Shown in pieces: positions 24,535-33,600 of a DNA stretch of 64,000 nucleotides (within the stretch, counting starts at the first letter, position 1; the number at the start of each line of letters is the position of its first letter). The position numbers and the translations under genes were made by a program. The stretch lies in assembly GCA_013376985.1 (NCBI GenBank), contig JACABB010000025.1, positions 16,630-80,629 on the forward strand, in the 5' to 3' direction. The notes under the pieces were generated by a model. It searched no databases and was not told where the DNA came from. It saw only the letters and a list, made by a program, of their open reading frames with translations. Source of the DNA: Bacteroidales bacterium. Lineage in GTDB: Bacteria; Bacteroidota; Bacteroidia; Bacteroidales; Tenuifilaceae.

Positions 24535-26205
24535 TTAATCACTAGTTCCTCTTGGATGACAATGGAAGCAAGAAGGACTGTCATAGGAGTAACCTGTTCT
24601 CCCTCTATGCTTATTGTCCATATCAGTTTTGTTATGTTCATGGCAGCTGATACAGGTAAATTGCGCATAACTCGAAGGATTTGAATGACAGTCGGTGCAT
24701 GAGTTCCATTGATTTCTATGTTTTCCAGAATATATTGGAAATGATTGGCTATCGTGTTGCAGATACGATGCCGGTTTCCAACCGGGATTAGTTGTATGGC
24801 ATTGTGTACATACGCTTGAAAATCCTAATGTTTGATGATTAGGATTGACCGTTTTATTGTAATCAGTTTGATGACATGTGATACAATCCGATGATGTTGA
24901 GGTGTAGTTTCCTTTATGACAATCATTACAGGTTGGCGTTGAATGCCCAAGCGTGAGCGCAAAACTACTATGATTAAAGGTTGTTGGCTTCCAACCCGGA
25001 TTAGTTGTATGACATTGAGTACATACTGTTGAAAAACCGGAAGTGCTGTGATTAGGGTTTGTTGTGGATTGAAAATCCTTTTGATGGCATGAATAGCAAT
25101 CCGTAGAAGTTGAAGCGTAATTGTTATTGATATGGCAATCGGAGCATTTTGGTCCAGAGTGACCTAACGTAAGTGGAAATTTGCTATGGTCGAATTTGGC
25201 TGGAGTCCAACCCGGATTGGTTGTATGGCACTGCGTGCAAACTGTGGAAAAACCTGATGCGCTATGGTTAGGATTATTAGTTCCTGCATAATCCTTTTGG
25301 TGGCATGTGTAGCAATCGGTAGATAATGAACTATATGTGCCGCTTGTATGACAATCGATACACTTTGGTCCAGAGTGACCTAATGTAAGAGGGAAACTTC
25401 CATGATCAAAACTTGCAGGCTTCCATCCGGGATTAAGAGTATGGCAATTCCCACAAGTTGTAGGAAAACTGGATGCGCTATGATTTGGATCTGTTGTTGA
25501 GGTGTAATCCTTTTGATGGCATGAGTAACAATCAGTTTTTGCATCTGAATATCTTCCTGTTGTGTGACAATCAGAGCATTTTGGGGTTGCGTGCCCTTGT
25601 ACAAGAGCAAAGAAACTATGATTAAAACCTGCACCACTCCACTGCATTGAGGTTGATGGATGGCAAGTGGAACAATCCTCAGAAAATCCTGCCTGAATGT
25701 GATTGGGGTTTGTGGTTGCCATGTAGTTTTGACGGTGGCAGTCGATGCAATTTACGCCAGCAACATCAAAACTAGTTTGGCTCTCAGATTTGTGACACTG
25801 AATGCAATCGGCAGTTTTGTGAGCACCCAGCAATGGGAAGTGGCTCATTTGATGAATTTCACTTATATTGTTTACCAACCATGAATTTGGAGTGTGGCAA
25901 CGTGAGCAGTCAGGGCCAGTTGTTGTTTTATGCACATCTGTATGACATTCGTTGCATTTGTTTTTTGCTCCTTTAAATATAAGCGTTTGGTGGCATTGCC
26001 TACAATTCACATCAGCATGACGACCAACAAGCGGAAATCTAGTTGTGTTGTGGTCAAAGGAGTATACTTCCTTATCAAGTTGCCAACCTTTGGAACTATG
26101 ACATGTTTTGCAGCTAACCTTAAAATCAGCACCATGAGGCGATTGGGTCTTCTGATTTAAAACGATTAGCAATGCAGGGATGATCAAGAGTGACAAGATT
26201 CGCAT
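24535..26205 (-). CDS. Multiheme c-type cytochrome with 22 CXXCH motifs
   Basis: 556 residues with a signal-like N-terminus. I count 22 CXXCH heme-attachment motifs, about one per 25 residues. The central part repeats a 72-residue unit starting at KDY/F, with three CXXCH and three extra histidines (NPNHS, FDHS, LGHS), enough for bis-His ligation of all three hemes. The unit occurs about four times, with partial copies at both ends. c-Hemes are attached in the periplasm. The protein probably moves electrons across the periplasm or beyond the outer membrane. Its start overlaps the 23-heme gene by 22 bases. Confidence 0.92.
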   Translation of the reverse strand: MRILSLLIIPALLIVLNQKTQSPHGADFKVSCKTCHSSKGWQLDKEVYSFDHNTTRFPLVGRHADVNCRQCHQTLIFKGAKNKCNECHTDVHKTTTGPDCSRCHTPNSWLVNNISEIHQMSHFPLLGAHKTADCIQCHKSESQTSFDVAGVNCIDCHRQNYMATTNPNHIQAGFSEDCSTCHPSTSMQWSGAGFNHSFFALVQGHATPKCSDCHTTGRYSDAKTDCYSCHQKDYTSTTDPNHSASSFPTTCGNCHTLNPGWKPASFDHGSFPLTLGHSGPKCIDCHTSGTYSSLSTDCYTCHQKDYAGTNNPNHSASGFSTVCTQCHTTNPGWTPAKFDHSKFPLTLGHSGPKCSDCHINNNYASTSTDCYSCHQKDFQSTTNPNHSTSGFSTVCTQCHTTNPGWKPTTFNHSSFALTLGHSTPTCNDCHKGNYTSTSSDCITCHQTDYNKTVNPNHQTLGFSSVCTQCHTTNPGWKPASYLQHDSQSFPIYSGKHRNQWNSCTDCHSNPSSYAQFTCISCHEHNKTDMDNKHRGRTGYSYDSPSCFHCHPRGTSD

Positions 26206-27992
26206 GTGAATGTTTTTAGTTTATATTTAACATAAGTCTGTGATCCTTCTTGTTGTGGTTTATGGCATTTTATGCAAGGTACGTTAATATGTTTACCATC
26301 AAGTTTAAAAGCTGCTGTATTGTGATCGAATTTAGAATCATTCCAATTATCGGTACTATGGCATTCAGTACAATTTGTTATCCCGTTTTTCTCAAACTGT
26401 TTAAAGTGATTATCGGTATGGCAACTTGAACAATTTGATGGTAACCCAGTAAATTTTTGCTGTTCATTTCCACCTACATCTTTTTTAAAGTGACATTCTT
26501 TACAGTTTCGTTTAAGATGTGCACCAGTTAGTTTGAAGTTGGTTTTTGAATGGTCGAATGAAACATCTTCCCATTGGGATTCATTATGACAGATTTTGCA
26601 ATTTGCGTTGGGATAGTATTTTGATGGAATATAGGTTTGGTGTATATCTGTATGGCAATCTTTGCAATTATTACCAATATCCTTGAAACTCCACTTCTCC
26701 TGTTTTTTGTGACATTCATTACATGCTGTTGCCATATGCGCACCCAAAAGTGGGAACAAACTTTTATTGTGTTGCTCAATAGTGTAAGTGACAAAATTAA
26801 ATCCTTTCACAACGTGGCATTGCGAACAATCAGGTGATACTCCGTTTTTAGAAAATTGATTATTGTGGTAATCGGTATGACAATCTTTACAATTTTTCCC
26901 AATATCCTTGAAACTCCATTTCTCCTGTTTCTTATGACATTGGTTACAAGTTACTGGTGCATGAGCACCAAGTAGAGGGAAGGGGCCTATATTATGCTGT
27001 TCAATTGTAAATGTGTATAAGTTAAAACCTTTTGTAGAATGGCATTGGGAGCAGTCGGGCGAAATGTTGTTTTTAACAAACTGGTTATTGTGGTAATCGG
27101 TATGACAATCGGTACAACGATCATGTTTAATTGGATCGGTAAGCTTTGTCTTATGGCACGATTTGCAATCAACGCTGAGGTGTTTATCCACAAGGTTGAA
27201 GTTTGTCTTACTGTGATCAAAGTTTTTACCCTTAATTGCATGGAATGATTCCTCGCTATGGCATTGTCGACAATTTTGTCCGAACTGATTCTGATGAGGA
27301 TCTTTATGGCAATTAGTACAATTAGTATGTGCAACTCCCTGAAACTCCTGAAATCTTTTCCCGTCTTTCACATCAACTTTATGGCATTTTAAACACTCCA
27401 CATTAGCATGTTTTCCCACCAATTGAAATTTAGCGTTAGCATGATTAAATTTAGTGGCTGGCTTAAATGCATCGGGATTATGACAATTCAAACAAGTTGA
27501 AGAAAGTGTTTTCTGGTGATAATCTTCGTGGCAGCTTAAACATTCCCTGTTTAAACCCATGTAGGTGTAATTTTTTGCCTTTATCTTCTGATCTGAAATG
27601 GATTTAGCGTTGTGACAATCTTTACATTCCTTTTTAGAGTGGGGAATAGACAAAGAAAATCCTGTAAGATTATGGTTAAAAGTTTTAACATCAAGGCGAA
27701 TAAGCTGAAAGTTTTTTCCATGATGATCGTTATGGCAGTCAAAACACTGTTTCCCCTTAACATCAGTGGATGAATGATACCCTTTTTGAAGATTAATTTC
27801 TGTATGGCAAGCCAAACATTTTTCGCTAGCTACTTTGCTGCCTAGAACATGGCATTGAGTACAATTTGAAATACCTTCGAGATGCGAGTGTGGGTTAGAT
27901 AAATCACCGGGTGAAATTTGTGCTGTAGTATTAAAAAACAGCAACATCAACGTAAGAAAAACTCCAAAAGATATTCCTGATTTACCGTGCAT
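26184..27992 (-). CDS. Multiheme c-type cytochrome with 23 CXXCH motifs
   Basis: 602 residues with a cleavable signal (ends TTAQ). I count 23 CXXCH motifs. A unit of about 75 residues (CxDCHTDYHNNQF ... SPDCSQCH ... IEQHN ... FPLLGAH ... CNQCHKKQEKWSFKDIG) appears twice almost unchanged, with more diverged copies around it. Each unit has three CXXCH and extra His in DYH, EQH and GAH, the same logic as its neighbour's repeat. The two cytochromes are probably partners in one electron-transfer chain. It lies 24 bp after the FAD/Fe-S oxidoreductase gene and overlaps the next gene by 22 bases. Confidence 0.92.
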   Translation of the reverse strand: MHGKSGISFGVFLTLMLLFFNTTAQISPGDLSNPHSHLEGISNCTQCHVLGSKVASEKCLACHTEINLQKGYHSSTDVKGKQCFDCHNDHHGKNFQLIRLDVKTFNHNLTGFSLSIPHSKKECKDCHNAKSISDQKIKAKNYTYMGLNRECLSCHEDYHQKTLSSTCLNCHNPDAFKPATKFNHANAKFQLVGKHANVECLKCHKVDVKDGKRFQEFQGVAHTNCTNCHKDPHQNQFGQNCRQCHSEESFHAIKGKNFDHSKTNFNLVDKHLSVDCKSCHKTKLTDPIKHDRCTDCHTDYHNNQFVKNNISPDCSQCHSTKGFNLYTFTIEQHNIGPFPLLGAHAPVTCNQCHKKQEKWSFKDIGKNCKDCHTDYHNNQFSKNGVSPDCSQCHVVKGFNFVTYTIEQHNKSLFPLLGAHMATACNECHKKQEKWSFKDIGNNCKDCHTDIHQTYIPSKYYPNANCKICHNESQWEDVSFDHSKTNFKLTGAHLKRNCKECHFKKDVGGNEQQKFTGLPSNCSSCHTDNHFKQFEKNGITNCTECHSTDNWNDSKFDHNTAAFKLDGKHINVPCIKCHKPQQEGSQTYVKYKLKTFTCESCHS

Positions 27993-28016
27993 ATTTGTAT
28001 TGTTTTTGACTTACCA

Positions 28017-29363
28017 CTAATGTTTCAAAACTGTTTCACCAAATTTCTTCGTAATTTTAATTCCAGCTTTTTCCAGGAATTGAGTTGGTAGTTCGCCTCC
28101 TGCAAAAATATAGACAAGATCATTTTTTAATGTAAGATTTTCACTCTCTTTACCTACCGAAAGTGTAACTGTATCGTCTTCAATTGATAAAAGATTAGAA
28201 CCTAACCGAACCTCAATTTTTCCTTCAGCGACAGCCTTATTCAAGGCCATACTATTTTGTGGTTTAATTCGATTAAAAACCTCATTGCGGTAGGAGAGGA
28301 TTACATGGTTTTGATCTGCTAGGAGTAGGGCTGATTCAACAGCAGAGTCACCACCTCCTACAACAATTACATGCTTACTAGATATTGCCTCGGGTTCCAA
28401 AAGGCGATATGCCACTTTTTCCTTCATTTCTCCGGGAATATTCAATTTTCTTGGTGTTCCACGCCGACCTATGGCTAGCAAAATGGCTGCAGAGGAAAAT
28501 TCATCACCTTTTATGGTTGAAACTTTAAATATTCCATCTGCTGGAACAATAGACTCTACCTTTGAATTCTCATTAACGGAAATATTGTTTTTCTTTAACA
28601 CTGTTTGCCACAAATCAAGCAACTCAGTTTTACTAGTCTCGAAAAGTTTAATCTTCCCATAAAGAGGTAGATCCATTGGAGAGGTCATTACAATTTTTTT
28701 CCGAGGAAAAGTAAAAACAGTACCACCTAAAGTATCCTGTTCAAGAAGCAAGAATTTTAATCCATGCTTCTTTGCATTCAAGCAACCAGAAATTCCAGCA
28801 GGCCCTGCGCCAACTATGATCAAATCGTACGTGGCCGAATGATTTTTCTTAATCGATTTAACAATATTGTCAACCGCCTGTCTGCCTTGTTCTACCGAAT
28901 TTTTTATCAGACCCATGCCACCTAATTCTCCGGCAATAAAGATTCCTGGTACGTTTGTCTCAAAGTTCTGATTTACATGTGGAAGATCAACACCACGCTT
29001 TTCGGTTCCGATGCGTAAGCTAATGGCTTCGGTTGGACATGCATGAAAACATGCTCCGTGCCCAATGCACTGGGATGCATTGATGATAGTTGCTTTGCCA
29101 TTTCTTATGCCTATAATATCATGCTCGGGGCAAGCAGCAACGCAGGCACCTGTCGCAATGCAGCTATTTACATCAACAACTGGATGAAGCGAAATGGGTT
29201 CGTAAAGACCGTCTTCTTTTGCCTTTTTTATCTTTTCATCAACGATTTTTGATTCTCTCTTTTTTTTACGCAGATAAATTGCAACCACAACAATACAAAG
29301 GATTGCTGCAAAAGAGTAAATCAATATGCTTTCAATTAATTGTTCCATACTCAAAAAATCCAT
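28017..29363 (-). CDS. Membrane-anchored ferredoxin-domain / FAD-NAD(P) oxidoreductase
   Basis: 448 residues: one N-terminal transmembrane helix (about 13-31); a two-motif ferredoxin-like domain (Cys68, Cys74, Cys78 and Cys99, Cys105, Cys109); then a thioredoxin-reductase-like flavoprotein with FAD-binding GAGPAG (185-190) and NAD(P)-binding GGGDSA (336-341). No redox CxxC is seen in the flavoprotein part. In both Fe-S motifs the usual second Cys is replaced (Thr71, His102). The join contains GVDLPHVNQNFETNVPGIFIAGELGGMGLI-type sequence, where the FAD fold begins. It could pass electrons between NAD(P)H, the neighbouring cytochrome b and the multiheme cytochromes (inference). It overlaps the cytochrome b gene by 13 bases. 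Confidence 0.85.
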   Translation of the reverse strand: MDFLSMEQLIESILIYSFAAILCIVVVAIYLRKKKRESKIVDEKIKKAKEDGLYEPISLHPVVDVNSCIATGACVAACPEHDIIGIRNGKATIINASQCIGHGACFHACPTEAISLRIGTEKRGVDLPHVNQNFETNVPGIFIAGELGGMGLIKNSVEQGRQAVDNIVKSIKKNHSATYDLIIVGAGPAGISGCLNAKKHGLKFLLLEQDTLGGTVFTFPRKKIVMTSPMDLPLYGKIKLFETSKTELLDLWQTVLKKNNISVNENSKVESIVPADGIFKVSTIKGDEFSSAAILLAIGRRGTPRKLNIPGEMKEKVAYRLLEPEAISSKHVIVVGGGDSAVESALLLADQNHVILSYRNEVFNRIKPQNSMALNKAVAEGKIEVRLGSNLLSIEDDTVTLSVGKESENLTLKNDLVYIFAGGELPTQFLEKAGIKITKKFGETVLKH

Positions 29364-30226
29364 CTATAACCAAATGCGATAGTCACCGCAACATGAATAA
29401 TCATAATAATAAGCATTACAAGTGCAAAAGGAGAATGAACCACATGCCAATATTTGAATAAATTTTGCATCGTATCAAGTCGTTCAATTCGCCGGTTCAA
29501 TTTGATATCATTTTTAACTAACGCAAGTATCTTTTTGTACTCATCTTTTTTTAGGTTGTTCTTTTTGAGTGAGGCTTTAACCGTTTTAATAGTTTTGCGG
29601 TCATCGAAATATTTCCTGATATAACGAACAATAGCGTATTTATGGTATAATTCAACTTTCTTTTTGATAGAATCGGCTAAAATGCTATAGCTCTCCTCGT
29701 CTAGGTTGTAAGATTTTTTTACTATATCTGCCACATCGCTTTTCATCTCCCTAACTTCATTTAGGCTAAGTTCACGACCTTCAATTGATCTTGGAATTTG
29801 AATATAAATAAACCTTCCTATCACTCCGCTCAGAAAAACGGCAACCATACTCCAAAAGCTTATTGCGACCAATCCTCCAAATTTAAATGCTGTATGAAAT
29901 AGAATCAAAATTGGTCCTAGTGTACATAGGAAGATATGAAATTCGAGCCAGTATTTTAATAGCCCCAATCGCGATAATAACCGATATCTTTTCCTAACCA
30001 TATAAATGCTCACTCCAATAATCATAAACAAAGATCCAATAATCCCCATACCATGTCCCAAAATACCACTTGGTTTTAATAAACTATGATCTGGGTGATA
30101 GAATCTTTCTTCAATACCTACTTTATAATAAGATATCCCTTTGTATAAAAGAGTAATTAATGTGACGATTACGATTACAACTAATATGCTTATAAATATT
30201 CTGTGAGCGATTTTAGACATATTCAA
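29351..30226 (-). CDS. Membrane cytochrome b-like protein
   Basis: 291 residues with about five transmembrane helices (roughly 10-28, 56-76, 95-113, 119-141, 262-285). Histidines sit inside or at the edge of helices: His58 (LGHGMG), His97 (EFHIF), His111 (LFHTAF), His264 (VVHSPF) and His278 (IIHVAV). This suits a b-type diheme protein of the cytochrome b561 or related class. A long charged segment (about 150-255) lies between helices four and five. It is the first gene of the five-gene operon and the likely contact point with the quinone pool (inference). Confidence 0.75.
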   Translation of the reverse strand: MNMSKIAHRIFISILVVIVIVTLITLLYKGISYYKVGIEERFYHPDHSLLKPSGILGHGMGIIGSLFMIIGVSIYMVRKRYRLLSRLGLLKYWLEFHIFLCTLGPILILFHTAFKFGGLVAISFWSMVAVFLSGVIGRFIYIQIPRSIEGRELSLNEVREMKSDVADIVKKSYNLDEESYSILADSIKKKVELYHKYAIVRYIRKYFDDRKTIKTVKASLKKNNLKKDEYKKILALVKNDIKLNRRIERLDTMQNLFKYWHVVHSPFALVMLIIMIIHVAVTIAFGYRWIF

Positions 30227-30571
30227 CGATTATTTCATTTTATAATTTACGTAAGATATTTTCAAATTTTAAAAAAGTCAATGATTACCGGATAAATCTT
30301 TCCATGTAGTCTACTGGTATTAACTACTCAAATTGATAACAATAAATTAAAATAATTGTTGTGTTTTAAGTCTTGTGATAGTTATCAACTCGATAGCTGA
30401 GATAAAAATAATATTAGTAATCCTCAAAATATTCTCATTAACAGATTGATCAATTGTAAATATACCTTTGCTTTGTAAACCAGCAATTTAAACAATATAA
30501 GCGAACGTGCAAGATATTAATACAAGTTTTAGCATTAGTAAGCAAAAACAACTTCAGACTATTTATTTGAT
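30227..30571. other. Gap upstream of the cytochrome operon
   Basis: AT-rich and non-coding. It must hold the leftward operon promoter, but no good TAnnTTTG box was found on the minus strand. On the plus strand TACCTTTG at 30463-30470 fits a -7 box, though without a well-spaced -33 box and with no rightward gene behind it. Confidence 0.4.
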
Positions 30572-30605
30572 AAAAAAAGAGGCTGCTTTAAATGCAACCT
30601 CTTCA
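30572..30605 (-). terminator. Rho-independent terminator of the T9SS surface-protein gene
   Basis: Stem AAGAGG-C-TGC paired with GCA-A-CCTCTT around TTTAAAT (one mismatch), followed on the minus strand by a run of seven T. It is 36 bases beyond the stop of the leftward gene, so it separates it from the cytochrome operon. Confidence 0.85.
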
Positions 30606-30640
30606 TCTTATTTCCCACTGTTGTATTCACTTAATGGATA

Positions 30641-33600
30641 TTACTTGTTAAGTAATACCTTTTGAGTGTATACTTTATTACCAACAATCAGTTTGATGAT
30701 ATAGGTACCAGGAATAAAGTTACCGTTAATCCTATTCAATCCTTGGGTTAAATTAACAGTTGTGTATAGCTGATTCCCAAGAATATTAAATACGCCAAGT
30801 TGTGCAATACCTTCAAAAACGGGAATTTCAACAAAAATACTCTTCGTGTCGGAGTAAATTGTGATTTTATTTAGCTCATTTGGATCTACATAGGTGTTTG
30901 GAGAAATAGTAAAATCTGCTGAGACAAACGATATATTATAGTTTGTTCCTGCTGTTAGAGTTCCTAATTGTATAGCGTAGGTTCCTACCGTTTCCCCTGT
31001 AACCCGTGTCAGTTCTCCTGTAAGTGCATCGCCAGATATTAGACTACCACTAGTAATCGTGTAAGTAAACACGGGATCGACTTCTCCTGTTTTTTTGGAT
31101 TGGTTTGCTGTGGCTGTAATTTCAAGTGGGCGAGCAGTGATATCTGCTGTTAATCCAGTTTGCTGGATAAGGTTATAATTGTCAGCATCAGTCCCTGAAA
31201 TAGTTACGCCAGTTATGGTTATTGACTTACCAGTATCAACATTTTTATTGGCAAATGAACCAGTAGAGGTACCGCCAACATTCACAATGTCATTACCTAA
31301 AGTGGTTACTGCAGCAGCACCCCCTAGGTTTGCAGTAGTTGTTCCGTCATAAACCTTACTGCTTGCTGTAATACCAGTAACTGTTAGAGTTGCTTTGTTG
31401 ATATTTGCTGTTAATCCAGTTTGCTGGATAAGGTTATAATTGTCAGCATCAGTCCCTGAAATGGTCACACCGGTTAAGGTTATCGATTTACCAGTACCAA
31501 CATTTTTATTAGCAAATGTACCTATAGCAGTACCGCCAGCATTCACAACATCACTGCCTAAAGCGGTTATTGTAGCAGCACCTCCTAGATTTGCAGTTGT
31601 AGTTCCGTCATAAACCTTACTGCTTGCTGTAATACCAGTTACCGTTAGATTTGCTTTGCTGATATTAGCGGTAGCAGTGGGTGCGCCCGATAAGGAAAGC
31701 GTATAGTTCGAGGCACTTGTCCCTGTGAGAGAAGAGCCAGTGAGTCTGACCATTTTCCCAGATGTCTTCGAATCAATAACATTTTTGTCAGCAAAAACTA
31801 AAACAGGAGTAAGTACAACATCATCGCCACTGATTTTTGTGATCAATGTTAAATTGTTTTGATCAATGGTTGCATCAGTGGTACCATCGTATACCTTATC
31901 TTCAGCAGTGAACGATCCACCAATGGTAAGTTCCTTTGCCGTAATATTTGCTGTAGTTGTAGGAGCACCAACCATTGATAGTGTATAATTAGCGATATCG
32001 GTACCCAAGAGCGATGAACCAGTTAGATTAACAGTTTTGCCCGATGTTTTAGTAACAATAACATTCTTATCAGCAAAGAAGGCTGTTGGATTAAGGGTAA
32101 CATCATCTCCGCTAATCTTTGTGATCAGAGTTAAATTGTTTTGATCAATGGTTGCATCTGTTGTTCCATCGTATACCTTATTTTTAGCAGTGAATGATCC
32201 ACCAATGGTGAGTTCCTTTGCTGTAATATTTGCTGTTGCCGTAGGTGCATCACTAAATGAAAGTGTATAGTTTGATACATCAGCACCTCCGAGCGATGAA
32301 CCTGTTAAACTAACAGTTTTTCCAGAAGGACCACCACCTTTCGTTGTGTTAACATTCTTATCTGAAAAAGATGCGACAGCGGTAATCGTAACATCATCGC
32401 CGCTAACTTTTGTAATCAATGTTAAACTGTTCTGGTCGATGGTAGCATCAGTTGTGCCATCGTACTCTTTGTTTTTAGCAGTAAATGAGCCGCCAATTGT
32501 AAGACTCTTTGCCGTGATTAAAGCGCTTGCAATAGGAGCGCCTGTAAAGGATAAAGTGTAGTTCGATGCATCAACACCTCCCAATGTTGACGCATTTAAA
32601 TTTACCAATTTTCCGGGTATTTTAGAGATTAAAACATTTTTATTAACAAAATTTGCAACTGCGGTAAGGGTAACATCGTCTGAACCAACTTTTGTGAGCA
32701 ATGTTAGGCTGTTAGTAGCAATGGTTGCATCTGTTGTTCCATCATACACTTTGCTACTTGCAGTGAACGAACCTCCAATGGTGAGTTCTTTTTTCGAAAC
32801 AGTTATGCTTATTGGATCAGAGAATGCCTCAGTACACGTACCGCTTTTTACATAAGCTCTGTATTGCCATGTGCCAATCGATGATGGATCTTCGCTATAG
32901 GTTGCAATTGTATTAGTAATATCTTCCCAAGAACCTGTACCAACCATTTTCTGCCATTTTACTATTGTTCCGGTATACCCTCCAAGGGTTATAGTTCCAG
33001 TAGAACCACCATAGGTAATGGAACTGTTTCCACCAGTTATGCTTCCACCAACAGAAGCTGGATCAACGGTCATCTTCACTACATTCGATTCTGCTGCTCC
33101 TATCCAATCGCTTTTGCAGGCCACACGGGCAACTCGCTTATACCAAGTAGTTACAGAAATTGAGTTAGGATCGTAAGTAGATGCATTGCTGCTTGCAATA
33201 TCTGAAAAGCCAGAACTACTGCTTGTTGTAGATTGTTGCCACTTATACTCAAGCGTTCCAGTATGTCCAGTTGGTAGAGTAGAGCTCGTTATTAAAGCGG
33301 GATCGAGTGAAGTACAACCAGTTTGATCTTCTGCTATTGCTCCACCATCAGTTGGATTAACACATGGAGTATTGGTTGTTTGACTCTTTGGATTATTCGT
33401 GGCGGTAGCGATGTTGTACTTTTCGCTACCGGCGACATCGTTATATTCAAATACTTGCACAGTATATTGTGTGCCAGCAGTAAGACCAGTTAACGTAACG
33501 GAGTTACTGCTATTATTGTATATGCAGTAATACCCTGATGTACCTAACTGTGTTCCTTTTGAAGTCCAGTCGGTGCTGGCAGTGTAGGTTGTATTATCGC

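Noticed and set aside
24535..27992. Repeats in the cytochrome genes considered as a CRISPR-like array
   Set aside because: The periods are 216-225 bp and in-frame with heme motifs; these are coding repeats.
30463..30610. Possible rightward small RNA starting at TACCTTTG and ending at the 30577 hairpin
   Set aside because: No correctly spaced -33 box, and the T-run lies on the minus-strand side of the hairpin, so evidence is insufficient.
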